Below, piece after piece: positions 38,204 to 50,200 of a stretch of 64,000 nucleotides of DNA. A program made the position numbers and the translations under genes. Under the pieces are notes generated by a model. It searched no databases. It was not told the origin of the DNA and saw only the letters and a program-made list of their open reading frames with translations. Position 1 is the first letter of the stretch. The number at the start of each line of letters is the position of its first letter. Origin of the DNA: Lottia gigantea (taxonomy: Eukaryota > Mollusca > Gastropoda > Lottiidae); contig NW_008707225.1 of the NCBI RefSeq assembly GCF_000327385.1, positions 1,999,003 through 2,063,002 on the forward strand, in the 5' to 3' direction.

Positions 38204-40846
38204 TTAATATTTTTCATATTCATCTTTATTTGGACCTGAAGTAGAAACTGGAAATGGAGTCATTGAAATATCATTATCAACATTGATACTGGATAACTGA
38301 CTATTTTTTTCTTCATATTTTTCTCCTCTTGTCTTCTTTTCATTTTCCTCCTGAAATTATACATAAAAGGTTTTCCAAATTGCCAAAGGCGTTCAATAGC
38401 ATATATATTCTCTGTAAAAATTATTACAATCACAAAGTAAAACACAACAGTTGATGAATATAATTTCTCAAGCTTTGGATGTTTTCCATTCAAATCTTAC
38501 ACTGAATGATGTCGGTTCTTATAATTCTAATCTTCCTATTATAAATTTAAGTTTTATGGATACCATTTAAACACCATTTTAGCTGACATTATTAATTAGG
38601 TCTTTACATGTTCTTTGTGTTAGTTGGTCATGCCCTATGATCAGTTTATAATAATTGATACTAAAAATTATGACTTCTCTTTACATGTATTAAATATAAG
38701 GCAATATAAGAATAAGCTTATTTTATCAGTGGTCATGAGTGACCAAGTAATTCATTATTCTTCTATATACCAAAATCATCTATCAATTCATAAATAATAT
38801 CAATAAGTAAATTTACCTCATCTTTTAATCTATAATACTCATCAATAGCATGTTGATATTTAGGTGATGTTATTCCAAAAAACCAGGCCAATTTCTCTCC
38901 ACAGAAGTCAGCAGCTAGAAAGAAAGGGTTATCATACAGAATTGGTTATAGCAATATGATATTTCTATTCAAATTCACGTCTGAAATTGACGAGCTTCAA
39001 AGATAAGAATTAAAACAAACATTTACATTTTTTTTATTTTCTGCATTGAAGTTACATGAAAAGATTCATTATCAATCTTTTATATTGTTCAGAATCAAAC
39101 CGCATGGAATAATCATTTATAAAGTCATATTAAAATCTCAAAATATAATTCATAAATTTCAATCAACTTCTTATGAACTTGACAGGAGTTAACTTACCTC
39201 CTAGAGCAGTAACAGCACTAACCACAATATAATGCCAAAACCATGGCACCCATTTTAATGTTTTCTAAATTAAAATATAAATTATTACAAATTATACTGA
39301 TACCATATTAATTTCAAAGCATATAAATATATATAAATATAAACAAATTCATATTTCTTATTCTATTTCATATTTAAAACATGTGATGGCAGCAACAGAC
39401 AGAGGGTTTTGCTCTCTCTTTGAGTACCGAATTGGTAATAAAAAATCCAAGTGCTATGACTCCATTTCATCCAGTTAATTTATACTTACTGGATCTACTG
39501 ACGGTTTTTCTGGTAATTTTTCTTCTTCTTCATCTGTAGAATATTCTTCTAATACTCCATCACTAAAATGTATTATTCTTCTTGGTATTTTTTTCTGTTT
39601 TGGTCCACCTTCTAAGGACACATTTGTAAACTCTGGTCCCTTAATAGATATACATCATCACTTTAATCAAGGCTACACAAGGGCTCATTATAAAAAAAAC
39701 ATAAAAGTATTAATTTCAGATTCATAAGCCAACAACTTTAAAATGACAGGGACTTACTTTGATGCTGATATTCAAAATCTCATTAAAAAAATAATTGAAA
39801 TGAGCAAAATTCATTACAGTGAAAAGAAATAAATAAGTGGCAAAAGATTTAGTTTCTGAATCTAACAACTAGCAATAACAATATAATAACTAATAATGGT
39901 AATATAATATATCTATAGACAGAAGTCGTATTCATTCAAATCAATATTAAAGGCCATGATTTGCCTTTTTGGTTTGCCTATTTAGGGGCTGATTTGGGTC
40001 TTCAATGTATTTTAAAAGTCTTCAGGAGTACTAGAAATGTACAAAATCAAATAATCCCTTCGCATATAGTCTCAACTACTACAAATGTCTTTTCTATCTA
40101 TGGTGGTGTCTCAAGAAAAGACATAGATAATTCTAGACAAACATGTGGTTTAAAGGTTCAAATTTTGACGGTGAACTTAGCTTTTTAGCTTAGCTAAAAA
40201 TTCTGTTCCTATCCCTTTAATCTTTTAATTCTTAGTCCATTGCATACAACTGTCTGACTACATTGAGCTTTGAATTGAAATTTTCTCTTATTTCATTACA
40301 TTCAAAATAAAATTTTCAACTTAATGCCATTTGTCTTAGAATGTCATCATGTCTATAGAGATATAAGGTGATGTTATTCCAAAAGACCAGTGATTTTACA
40401 TTTAAAAAGGACGCACTTCCCTCGCAGAAAATTCAGCTGAGAATTCATTTGTAAAATCATGTTTACAAATTATAACTTTTCCAGTGGTTCACATTTTCAT
40501 CAAGTCAAAGGCAATCCAAGACACTCAGTAGTACTTTGTAATTGATATTTCAATTCATAAGAAAATGATTGCCAAAATTCAATTCAGAAAACATTGTAGT
40601 TAGAGAGGTAGGCCTATCCAGCTATATTCATAGTGTAGTAACTTGTAAGATACGGATAAGTATAAAATTCATTGCGGACTACAGAAGGTTAATATCATCA
40701 ATCTAATAACTACAATATGTTTCAACCAATGAATAAAGTGTCGAAAAACATTATCTAGTTTCAAATAGTAGAAGAGAATCAATACAAAGGCCTACAGAGA
40801 TGTTTGTTAGTTTATCTATCTGAGAATCTGTTTCCTTTGACGCCAT
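38204..40846 (-). CDS. FAM177A1: FAM177 family protein, 5 exons (first exon inferred)
   Basis: Exons are 40846-40796 (inferred), 39639-39490, 39264-39198, 38914-38817 and 38350-38204, giving 170 aa. The core matches human FAM177A1: KKIPRRIIHFSDGVLEEYST, an acidic stretch, PSVDPKTLKWVPWFWHYIVV, DFCGEKLAWFFGITSPKYQ, then HAIDEYYRLKDEEENEKK. Exons 2-5 are secure because every phase joins and the family core is continuous. Exon 1 (MASKETDSQIDKLTNIS) is inferred: it is phase-compatible and has a good start context (CAA repeat, then ATGG), but its donor is the weaker GTAGGC. In human, the product is a Golgi protein reported to work with the lipid-transfer protein VPS13B; loss causes a neurodevelopmental disorder. 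The Trp-rich stretch (about 71-78) and following hydrophobic residues may contact membrane. A possible polyadenylation signal (AATAAA on this strand) is at 37509-37514. Confidence 0.88.
40005..40225 (-). repeat. Dispersed repeat family 2, copy d (FAM177 intron 1)
   Basis: In reverse orientation it begins TTAAAGGGATAGGAACAG, contains 'caccgtcaaaatttgaacct', 'tgtctagaattat' and 'cttttcttgagacacc', and ends 'tttctagtactcctgaagac'. The block 'tcttttcttgaga' is shared with copy c, confirming that they are homologous along their length. Confidence 0.6.
40310..40615 (+). repeat. Dispersed repeat family 3, copy b (FAM177 intron 1)
   Basis: It carries 'gcacttccctcgcagaaaat', 'aaatcatgtttacaaattat', 'cttttccag' and, after about 100 extra bases, 'ttcagaaaacattgtagtta'. 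The extra bases relative to the SRF-intron copy make it a longer version of the same element. Confidence 0.5.
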
Positions 40847-40993
40847 TGTTGTTGTTGTTGTTCTAGGGTTGTCTTCCCTTGCTGGCTTCACTAATTGCCA
40901 GAATGACCACAAATAGTAAAAACATACAAAAAAACTGAATCATTGTAGACTTCATACTAATTGTATTTAGTAATGTTACTAAGCCACATACCT

Positions 40994-41384
40994 AGGGTAC
41001 TACTACTGAGACACTTGGAATACCAGTATGTTACTGTGTCACCTGAAATATCCGGGAAATATGACCATGTCACTGGGGTGTTGTTACTGTGACACTAGTA
41101 ATGCAAGGATATTGTGACACTGGGAATGCCAGAATGTTGTTACTGTGACACTAGTAATACCAAAGTGTTGTTACCGTGACATTGGTAATACCAGGGTGTT
41201 GTTACCAGGGTGTTGTTACTGTGACATTGGTAAAATCAAAGTGTTTTTACTGTGACACAATACCGGGTTATTGTTAATGTGACACTGGTATTGGGTAATC
41301 CAGGGTGTTGGACTGTGACGCTGGTAATACCAGGGTGTCGTTACTGTGGCACTGGTAATCACGGGTGTTGTTACTGCGACACTG
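40994..41384. repeat. Minisatellite B (about 30-bp unit) upstream of FAM177A1
   Basis: The unit is close to 'gtgttgttactgtgacact' plus 'ggtaataccag', about 12 diverged copies. It begins about 150 bases upstream of the inferred FAM177A1 start codon. Its core is related to minisatellite C. Confidence 0.85.
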
Positions 41385-42197
41385 CAAAATTCGAACAAAT
41401 TCTCAATTGAAGATGAAATCAGTCTCTATCATACCTCTCTGGTCACAATTATCTGAGATATGGCCATTTGAAGATGGGTGTGAGTCGGCCACCTGCAGCG
41501 ACCAGCCTATTTAAATCCTTTACAGTCTCGCTGCACAGGTTGATGTTAAGACCAAAACTTTGACAGGTTGCCTTTCGAAAACTATCAGAGATATAATTTT
41601 GCACTGAATATTCACACCCATTTAAAGTTGTTCCAATTTTCAAGCTCCTGTCTAGCAAACTGTATCTGCTACAGCACTTTTAGATTCGGTCTTTTTCCGT
41701 AACCAAAAAATAAGCGACTTTCCTCTTGAAATTAAGGGTGAAACTTCATAGTCGATTTTCTAGAAAGTTTGAAAAAAATTCCAAATACATGTATCTGATT
41801 TCGATTGAAATAAACGTAAGACATGTTCAACTTTCATTTGATACAAAAATCATACTTCTCGGTTCTTAATTGGCCAAGTTATGGCCATTTGAAGATGGGG
41901 GTGTGGGTTGACCACCAGATACTTGTTGGGGTTAAGACCAAAACTTGGACAGACTGCCGTTCGAAAACCATCGGATGTTAAGTTTCAATTTGTTCTCGAA
42001 TTATTCATACGGATGTTTGCACCTCTCGGGTGAAAATTTGCCGCGTTATGGCTATTTGGAGACGGGGGTGAATTGAATTTCCCAGAAATGTGGAACTGAA
42101 GTGAATTTGGAGGTGAATTATACACAAAGGGGAATTTTGAGAATTGGGGGAAATCGATTATCAGTTCTAAAAATGGAATCACCGATGACTGAGCTGA
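41385..42197. repeat. Spacer between minisatellites B and C with internal direct repeats
   Basis: Two segments recur: 'tatggccatttgaagatgggg'-like words at 41460, 41881 and (degenerate) 42048, and 'accaaaactttgacaggttg'-like words at 41551 and 41937 (386 bases apart). Each is followed by 'ttcgaaaac(t/c)atc'. The 65-69-aa open frames on the - strand are not recognisable as protein. It may be an insertion that split an ancestral array; a 9-base AATTCTCAA occurs in opposite orientation near each edge. Confidence 0.5.
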
Positions 42198-42942
42198 TGT
42201 TGTACTAGACCAGTCGTAGTTCTAGGCTATTATAATAGTTACTGGATCACTGGTATTTACTAGGCTGTTGTTACTGGATCAATGGTAGTAGTGCAAGGGT
42301 ATTATTACTAGGCCAGTGGTAGTTCTAGGCTATTGTTACTGGATCACTGGTAGTTACTAGACCAGTTGTAGTACTAGACTATTGTTACTGAATCACCGGT
42401 ACTTACTGGACTGTTGCTACTGGATCACTGGTAGTTACTAGACCAGTGGTAGTACTAGACTGTTGTTACTGAATCACTGGTAGTTACTAGACTGTTGCTA
42501 CTGGATCACTGGTAGTTACTAGACCAGTCGTAGTACTAGACTGTTGTTACCGAATCACTGGTAGTTACTAAACCAGTCGTAGTACTAGACTTATTTGTTA
42601 CTGGATCACTGGTAGTTAATAGACCAGTCGTAGTACTAGACTGTTGCTACTGGATCACTGGTAATTACTAGGCTGTTGTTACTGAATCACTGGTAGTAAC
42701 TAGACCAGTCGTAGTACTAGACTGTTGTTACTGAATCACTGGTAGTAACTTGACCAGTCTTAGTACTAGACTGTTGTTACTGAATCACTGGTAGTTACTA
42801 GACTGTTGTTACTGAATCACTGGTAGTTACTAGACTGTTGTTACTGAATCACTGGTAGTTACTAGGCTGTTGTTACTGAATCGCAGGTAGTACAAGGCTA
42901 TTGTTTCCTAGGCAACTGGTAGTAACAGACAATTGTTACTGG
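42198..42942. repeat. Minisatellite C (about 32-bp unit)
   Basis: The unit is close to 'ctgttgttactgaatcact' plus 'ggtagttactaga', about 22 copies, often alternating with the variant 'accagtcgtagtactagact', which gives a two-unit period of roughly 60-65 bases. The shared core TGTTGTTACTG-N3-CACTGGTA links it to minisatellite B. Confidence 0.9.
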
Positions 42943-44275
42943 TATTTTACCCCCTGGGGAAGAGTTTGAGATTCAAAATATGGAGCTCATAGGGGCAAGT
43001 CTCTCATGGGCAGAGAATTCTCACCCAAGAAAATTAGAATTGATCAGCTGTATTCTCAAGCTTACAATCCAATCAAATCATTGCATTACCATTTCTGAGA
43101 CCCAAGGTAGATTGGTAGTACAGATGGTGAAACTGGCCCTTTAATATTGGTTATATGCATATGAGTATATAGAGGTTATCAGTTCACAGTAGGTCTTGTG
43201 TTTATCAAATACAACATACAATTTCCAACAGTCAAGTCAGTGTGTACTCCAGCACGAAAAAAAAACAAAGAGTCAAGTTAAGTAAAATATTTAATATTTT
43301 CCAGATTCGTGTTATAACAATTATATTCTCACATAAATCAAAGCAAAAGTTTAAAATAAAATAAGTAGAATGAGACAGTATGTTATGTAATAATGTCTTG
43401 TAAAAATTATTGGTAGGCTAATATTTAATCTATACATAAATTGCTTTTAGTCACTGTCATTAAAGTTACTTAAAACATTAATTTCTTACAATTATTCACA
43501 TGAAAATTCAATCTATGCTTAAGAGAAAAAGCCCACTTACAGGTGTGGTCTCTGTTTCCATTCTTTTTTAATATCCCAAAAGTGAATATTGAACAAAACA
43601 AATTTAAAAGATGATTAAAAATACTATAGAATTTAAAATCATAAATTTTAAAACAAACAAAAAATAATACTACAGAAGGACGGATGATAAAAATAAAGTC
43701 TTTGTATTTGAAAAAGACATAAATATAATAACTATCTATATGAAGATCATTCAGCCTCAAATAATTCAATAATTAAAATACAAAAGTATAAGAGATATTT
43801 ACAATTTTGTTCATTATCATATAATACAGTAAATACAATTTAAATAAAATAAACAATCTATTAATTACAAGTTATATACAATGTAAATCTTTAGTTATAT
43901 TTGTCTTACCAACACAAGATCGGCTTGGCACTATTAGTATTTATTAAAAACAAATATCACAGCTTTGCTTTCATTTGATTCATAAATTCTTTAAGTTATT
44001 TCCACTTTGCATAATTTACACTTTCCTTGACATTAGCTCTAACAGAAGGAAAGTTTTTTAAAAAACAATAAGAGCTTGTAACAAGCAGTGTGAAATATAT
44101 GCCATTGGTGAATTAATTACTATATAAATAATGCTGAGGATATATAAAATTTCAGCACTTTGTCATTTTCTGTATAAAAACACTCTCTGAATGCATTGGA
44201 AATTTTCCGGAACCAGGAATATAACTTCTCCTGGAATTATGCCTAGAAAGTCACCATTTACCACTTGAAAATAGT
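42943..44275. other. 3' UTR and downstream flank of the giant gene
   Basis: AT-rich sequence with a candidate polyadenylation signal (AATAAA on the - strand) at 43940-43945, about 330 bases after the stop. Open frames here have no family resemblance. Confidence 0.5.
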
Positions 44276-47200
44276 TCATCGTTTATCACTGGGTTTCTTG
44301 TTTCGTCTCTCAGTTATTTTTCTCCTGGCTATTCTGGCCTTGATATCTCTAGCATTAACAGGTCTGGTAGTCACAAGACTAGATGATGTCGTGGAATCTG
44401 TCAATGATTCTAAATCAGCAGAATATATAGAGGATGGTGTACTAGGTCTTGGAGGAAATGTTCGTGTCATACCACTATAGGTTGAATTAAGTTTACTTCT
44501 TGGAGAATGAACTGAACGTTCACTTCTAGCAAGTATATCCTTAGCATAAGCAGCATATGAAGAAGCTGAACTTACATCAGATCCCATAGGTGAAGCACAT
44601 CTACAAAATAAAGCAAAATATCCTAAGCATATCAGAATAATTCAGGTTAATAAACTTTTTACGCAATATCAGAATGATGCAAAAAGATGCTATAAATGGC
44701 CCCGATACACATTATAAAGCTAAACCTTTTAATCACCTCTTCAATATTTTGAGGATTTTAATATTTTCTACAAATTTAAATAACTAAATGTAAAATATAC
44801 CAAATTTCCTTACATATTTTTTTGTACATTAAGTGTTCAAAATCTTACCTAACAGAAGAAGGATTTCCATAGAGTGAAGTCTTTTGAATAGTACGTAATT
44901 GTTCAATATCCTTATCTATATCCATTTTAGTGATACCATGATTAGGTGATTGTGGAGAATATTCTCTTACTTCTGCTGGGTGTCTTACTACAGGACTGGA
45001 AATAAAACAGAAATATCAATAGCTTTAGAACTTTCTTAAAGAGATATTCAACAAAATCATACGTTTTTTACTGATAGTACCGATGCCATAAAATACTCTA
45101 ACATGTCTGCCTGTAAAGATGACAATAACACCCTGGAAGTTACAACATAATAAACTTTGACTGAAGCAGAATTAAAAGAATGCTGAGATAAATTAAAGCA
45201 ATGTTATTAAAGAAAACATTAAAAATCCACCATAAATGGCAAATTACAAAATTGCTCTTAAAGTGTGTACATACCTTGATGTTCTTAAAGGAACATCTGC
45301 CAAGTGTCTGGATTGATGTAAAAATAAGTGAGCTCTCGAAATTTCTTGAAGGTTACGACTTCTAACAGCAGCTGATTCTTGTAGAAGCTTAGATGGATCC
45401 AGTTGATTAGCCATATAATCTTGATATGGTAGACTGATGTATGCTAAATGATCAGTAGACTGAGTATTGGATGATGTTGGAGTCCTTATAGTAGGTGCCA
45501 ACCTGCTTGATGAACCAGTTTGAAATCCAGGGGTTGGTGATACTCTAGTGCTACCAGAAAAGCTGACATCAGGGCTGTAAAGTGATGGAAAAGGATCTAC
45601 AATATTTCCATAAGGATTATTTCCCAGGCTCATTGATCTTGGTGAAGGAGATGGACTATACAGAGAGTAAAAATCAGGACTGTATGATCTGTCAGAGTAT
45701 CTGGGAGACACAGATCTCCTTCTTAGTTCACTCAATTCTTCTTCAGATGACTCTACAATGTTTCTTCTTAAACCAACTAAATGATCTATTCTCTGTCTTG
45801 GAGTGAGATAACCAGGTTCAAATGATGAGGATGAAGTGGCTGGAGAAGCTGGTGATGTTTGTCTAGAATTAGAGAGTTTAGTCTTCTCATATCTCTCTTG
45901 TTCTAACTGTCTCTCTAGTTTGAAAGCTTCTATTTGAGAATTCCTTTTCAATTGAATCAAATCAGTTGTTCTGGATCTCCTTCTTCCACGACCTTTAGAA
46001 ACCTTTCTTTCCATTTCCTCTTTAAAAACATCATAATACCGCTTAGATTTTTTCAGCTCTGTACGGTATTTATTAATATATTCTTTTGAAATTTCTGTAA
46101 TGTTTTGAGCTGGTGGCTGAGGTCTTGATAAAAAATCATCATCCCACGTTTCATCTACTGATTGTAATAAAGCATCAGTTTGACCAATACAGTGATTCAA
46201 CTTAGCTTCTAAGAGTTCCACAGTTAAACTAGCTGGTAGATAGTTCAGGTTTAACAGGTCAATAATTTCAATTCTTTCTTGTTGCAGTTTATCAAGTTGA
46301 TCTTGAAGACACTCTGATTTATTGTTACTCTCTTGACTGGTTGGTTGATCTGGGCTTACAGCTGTAGTTACAAAATACCTCTTGTTATCATCTCCAATAG
46401 GAACATAAACTAAGGAGTCACTGTGATCTCTTTTAGATCTGCTGGAAGATGATCCATTTGGTTGAGAAGATGTACTATTTTGATTGGTATAACTGTAATC
46501 TAAGCTTTCCAAATCAATATTCAGACGAAGGTCCTCAATATCATCATTAACATCTCTATTGTTTATGGTAGTTGTTGTAGTGGTAGTTGTTGAAAAAAGA
46601 TTATCAAAAGTATCTTCTTCTCTTCTTCGTGAACAATGTGATTCCTGCTTGGAAGCTAATTTCTCAATAACAGTAACAGGTGAAACACTTCCTGATGAGT
46701 CTGATGTTATAGATTTCTGTTTAACAAAAAGATCTAATTGAGAGGGTCTTGTTGGTTTTTGTTTAGAGCGCTCCAATAAGGCCATCATTTTAGTATGCTC
46801 CTTTCTCAAATCAGCTATTTCTGCAAGGATAGTTGTATTTGTTGGACCATCTGTAAAAGATTGAGTTTGGTAATCTTGATCAGTCTGTATCAAAGTATTT
46901 CTTCTTGTTGTTACAGGACTCACTATTGGTGAAATTGCTGGAGTTGTTTGTGTTTCAGTGTTAGATGTATTTAGCATGTCTTTTTCTATTTCTGAATCAG
47001 TGGTTTGAGTAAAACTGCTTACTTTAGTAGTTGACTCTCCTGATTCTATAGTTTGTTTTATAACTGTTTGATTTACAGTCAGTAAGTCACTATTGGTACA
47101 TCCAGAGAAGTTTTGTATTGTACTGGTACTATGTAAGTTTGATGATATATCTCTAAATGAGGTAGGAGGTGAGTAAACATTAGCATCAGTAATAAATCCA

Positions 47201-50200
47201 GATTCATCAGAAAGATCAGCAGATGTTATATCGAGATGATCATGTTGGTATTCCTGCCAGTCTAGATGCTGGTTATAGAGCTGGTTATGATCATCTGTTT
47301 GTGTCAACCTATTTACAAGAATAACTCTTCCTTGATTATTGCCATCCAATCCAGTATTGATTTCCATTTGAAATACTGATTGTAATTCTTGCTTATGAAT
47401 TCGATTTTTGGTTTCACCTCCAGGTTTGGACGTTACATTTTCTAATTGTGTTTTTGACAAACATGAGTTACCAAACTGTCCTGTTACAGTTTTTCGCAAT
47501 CTGGGAGATACATTTTGTTTCGAAAACATCAATGGTAGAAACTCTTCTTCTACGCCTCTTTCATCTTCACCATCAATAATGTCATCAGTGCTACAAGAAG
47601 GAGGAAATGGTTCTATTTCAGGTTCTTCAATTTGGACAACATCCAATAAACTGGTGGAGTAAGATCTTCTCAGTTCTTTATTACCTTGTGTTGATAAATT
47701 ATCACAAGATGCTGATCTTTCACTTCTGTCATCATTCATACTAGATAACTGTCTTCTAGTTAGATGGTTGTTCTCAAATTGATGACTGATGATGGCTAGA
47801 TGACCTTCTGATTGTCCTCTACGACTTGATGTTTGGGGTGATGAAGACGATGGTGATTTGTTTAGATGTGGATTGGAATGAGTAACATCTGATTTTTCTT
47901 CTGAATTGCCAACAAATACGAAGGTAATACTGTCATTAGAAGATGCTGTTGATGGTACTGGACTGTCCAAAATATCTACACATCCAGTTGAATGAGCTTT
48001 TTCAAAATCTTTAACAACTGGTTCACCATGTTCCAAATCTGACATTGATGGAGATTTATGTCTTATTCTTCTTTTACTTTCAAGTAGATCCACATGACAA
48101 TTTACTCCTTGGTCAACAGAATTCCTCTTTCGATGGTCTTCTTCTGAACTGTGGATATTACCAAGATAAAAATCTAACTGATCTGCTGATAAAGGACTAT
48201 TTGGAGAATCAATTGAACTCTTAGCTCTTGATAGTTTACATTCATCCAAAAGAATATTGAACTGGTTGGTTCTAGAAGCAGCAGATACAACTAAGTCTTG
48301 TTCTGTATTAGATTCATCTAAGCTCCTACACTGAATATCACCCCAAGAAATATATCTCTGACTTTTATCATTTGATAAATTGGAGTCTTTGTTTGATGGT
48401 AGATAATAATTATCTGATGAAGATTGACGACTGAGAGATTCATCAAAATCAGCTTTTAACATTCTTAAAATTTCTGTTCCAGATAATTCTGATAGGTCAC
48501 CTAATGATCTCCACTTCCTACCATAGAGTCTTGCTGGCCGTTTGCTATCCAAAATATTAGCTAAATTGTCAGCTGGTGGACTTGCCATTAGTGAACGACA
48601 TTCCATCATAGCATTGGCTACTTGGTTTGGTATATTGGTGTACTCCATTGACCTATGCATAGTATGATCTATAAGATTTTGTGGTGGAGCATTATCTAAA
48701 TATACACTAATCTCTTGTAAAGATCTGTCTAATTCCTTCCTGCTAACATAACCAGAACCACATCCAGATGATCTTCTTGAGATTCTGTTGGCAATTTGTC
48801 TAAATGATCCAGATCTTTCTAAATCTGTGAAATCAGAACTTATGGCTGAATCACTCAAACTTTTACATCGACTCTGTAATTTGGCAATGCGTCTGGCTAA
48901 CTCCCATTTCAAACTGTCCACTGTCTCAGATGAGTCTTCACACTGATGTGTCTTATTAAATTTTGATGAAGAAACTGGAAGGCCATCAGAGTAAGTTGGA
49001 CCAATATGAGATATTTGTTGTAGTCTAGGAGATTGGTCTGGTGTTCTATAAATGGAAGAATTACTAGTACTGTTATTTTCAGGAGTGAGGTAAATATCAC
49101 CACTTGAGTTAAACTCACTCGATTTGGACTGGTTGGAATCTGTATCAATTTTTCTAGAATCAACACTCATCAATGTCTGTTCGGAACCAGAGTCAGAGAT
49201 TTGATTGAAATTGCTGAGAATGGAATTATCTGTCCTTATTCCCACAGATCTGAGATTATTAGAGTTCAAAGTTTTAGATTGTACAACCACAGTCTCATCA
49301 ATCACAGAATCGATTTCATCATAGAAGTTACTTTGTGTAGTACCAAATTCTATATGTTGAACATCAAACCTGAGTTCCTCATTATCCTTTGAAAGCCTGT
49401 CAGACATCTGCGAATTTTCATCAGATGTATTAGTTTGAAGGTCTGATTCTATTTCTATTCCAATAGTTACGCTGTTTGTAGATATTGATGATGAATTAGA
49501 TTTGATGGAGTTGTTACGTCTTGGAGATTTCTGCTCTTCAGAATCAGGCGAAAGGCTGCTGTCTGTAGTTGTATGTGTATGGAATCCAGAATCTTCTATT
49601 TCAGACTGGTCTGATTCAGTCAGATGAAAACTTGTATTAGTACCACCTAATAGTGTCCTTTGGTGTAGTTCATTCAATCCTCCAGTAAGTGCAGAGCATT
49701 TGGACATTGGATGAATAAATTGTATGATTTTTTGTGTGCCATCCACGTCAGGTCTTGTATGTAGTGAGCTGGAATGAGAAGACTGTCTGTTTGCAATTGA
49801 GTGCACTGGTGTTGATCCCAAGAATGCTTGACCTACTTTCAATGCTGCTTGTGTGGAGTCTATATCTGAATATCCAATGCTGCTGGAGTTTTGTGGATTT
49901 TCTAAGGAAGAAATTGTTCTATTGCATATGGTTTTGGAATTATTGTTGTTGCCTACTGAGTCAGTCACATCAGAGTTCAAAAATGCTCCTCCAATTCTCA
50001 AAGACTGTTGAGGAGAAAGTCCCTCATCTAGATCTTCATTGATGATCATTGAATCATTGTCATGTTGTCTTACTGATTCAACAAAATCAGAAGAAGATTT
50101 CAGTATACTTGATTCAGGAAGGAAAATTCTTAAACTTGCTGGTTTTGCCAGAACAGTAATTGAGGTATTGTCTTTTTTATAAACATCAAATTTGGAATCA

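Noticed and set aside
42198-42942. Minisatellite C as an enhancer array
   Set aside because: The unit matches no binding-site consensus that I know, and its homogenised tandem form is explained by repeat turnover.
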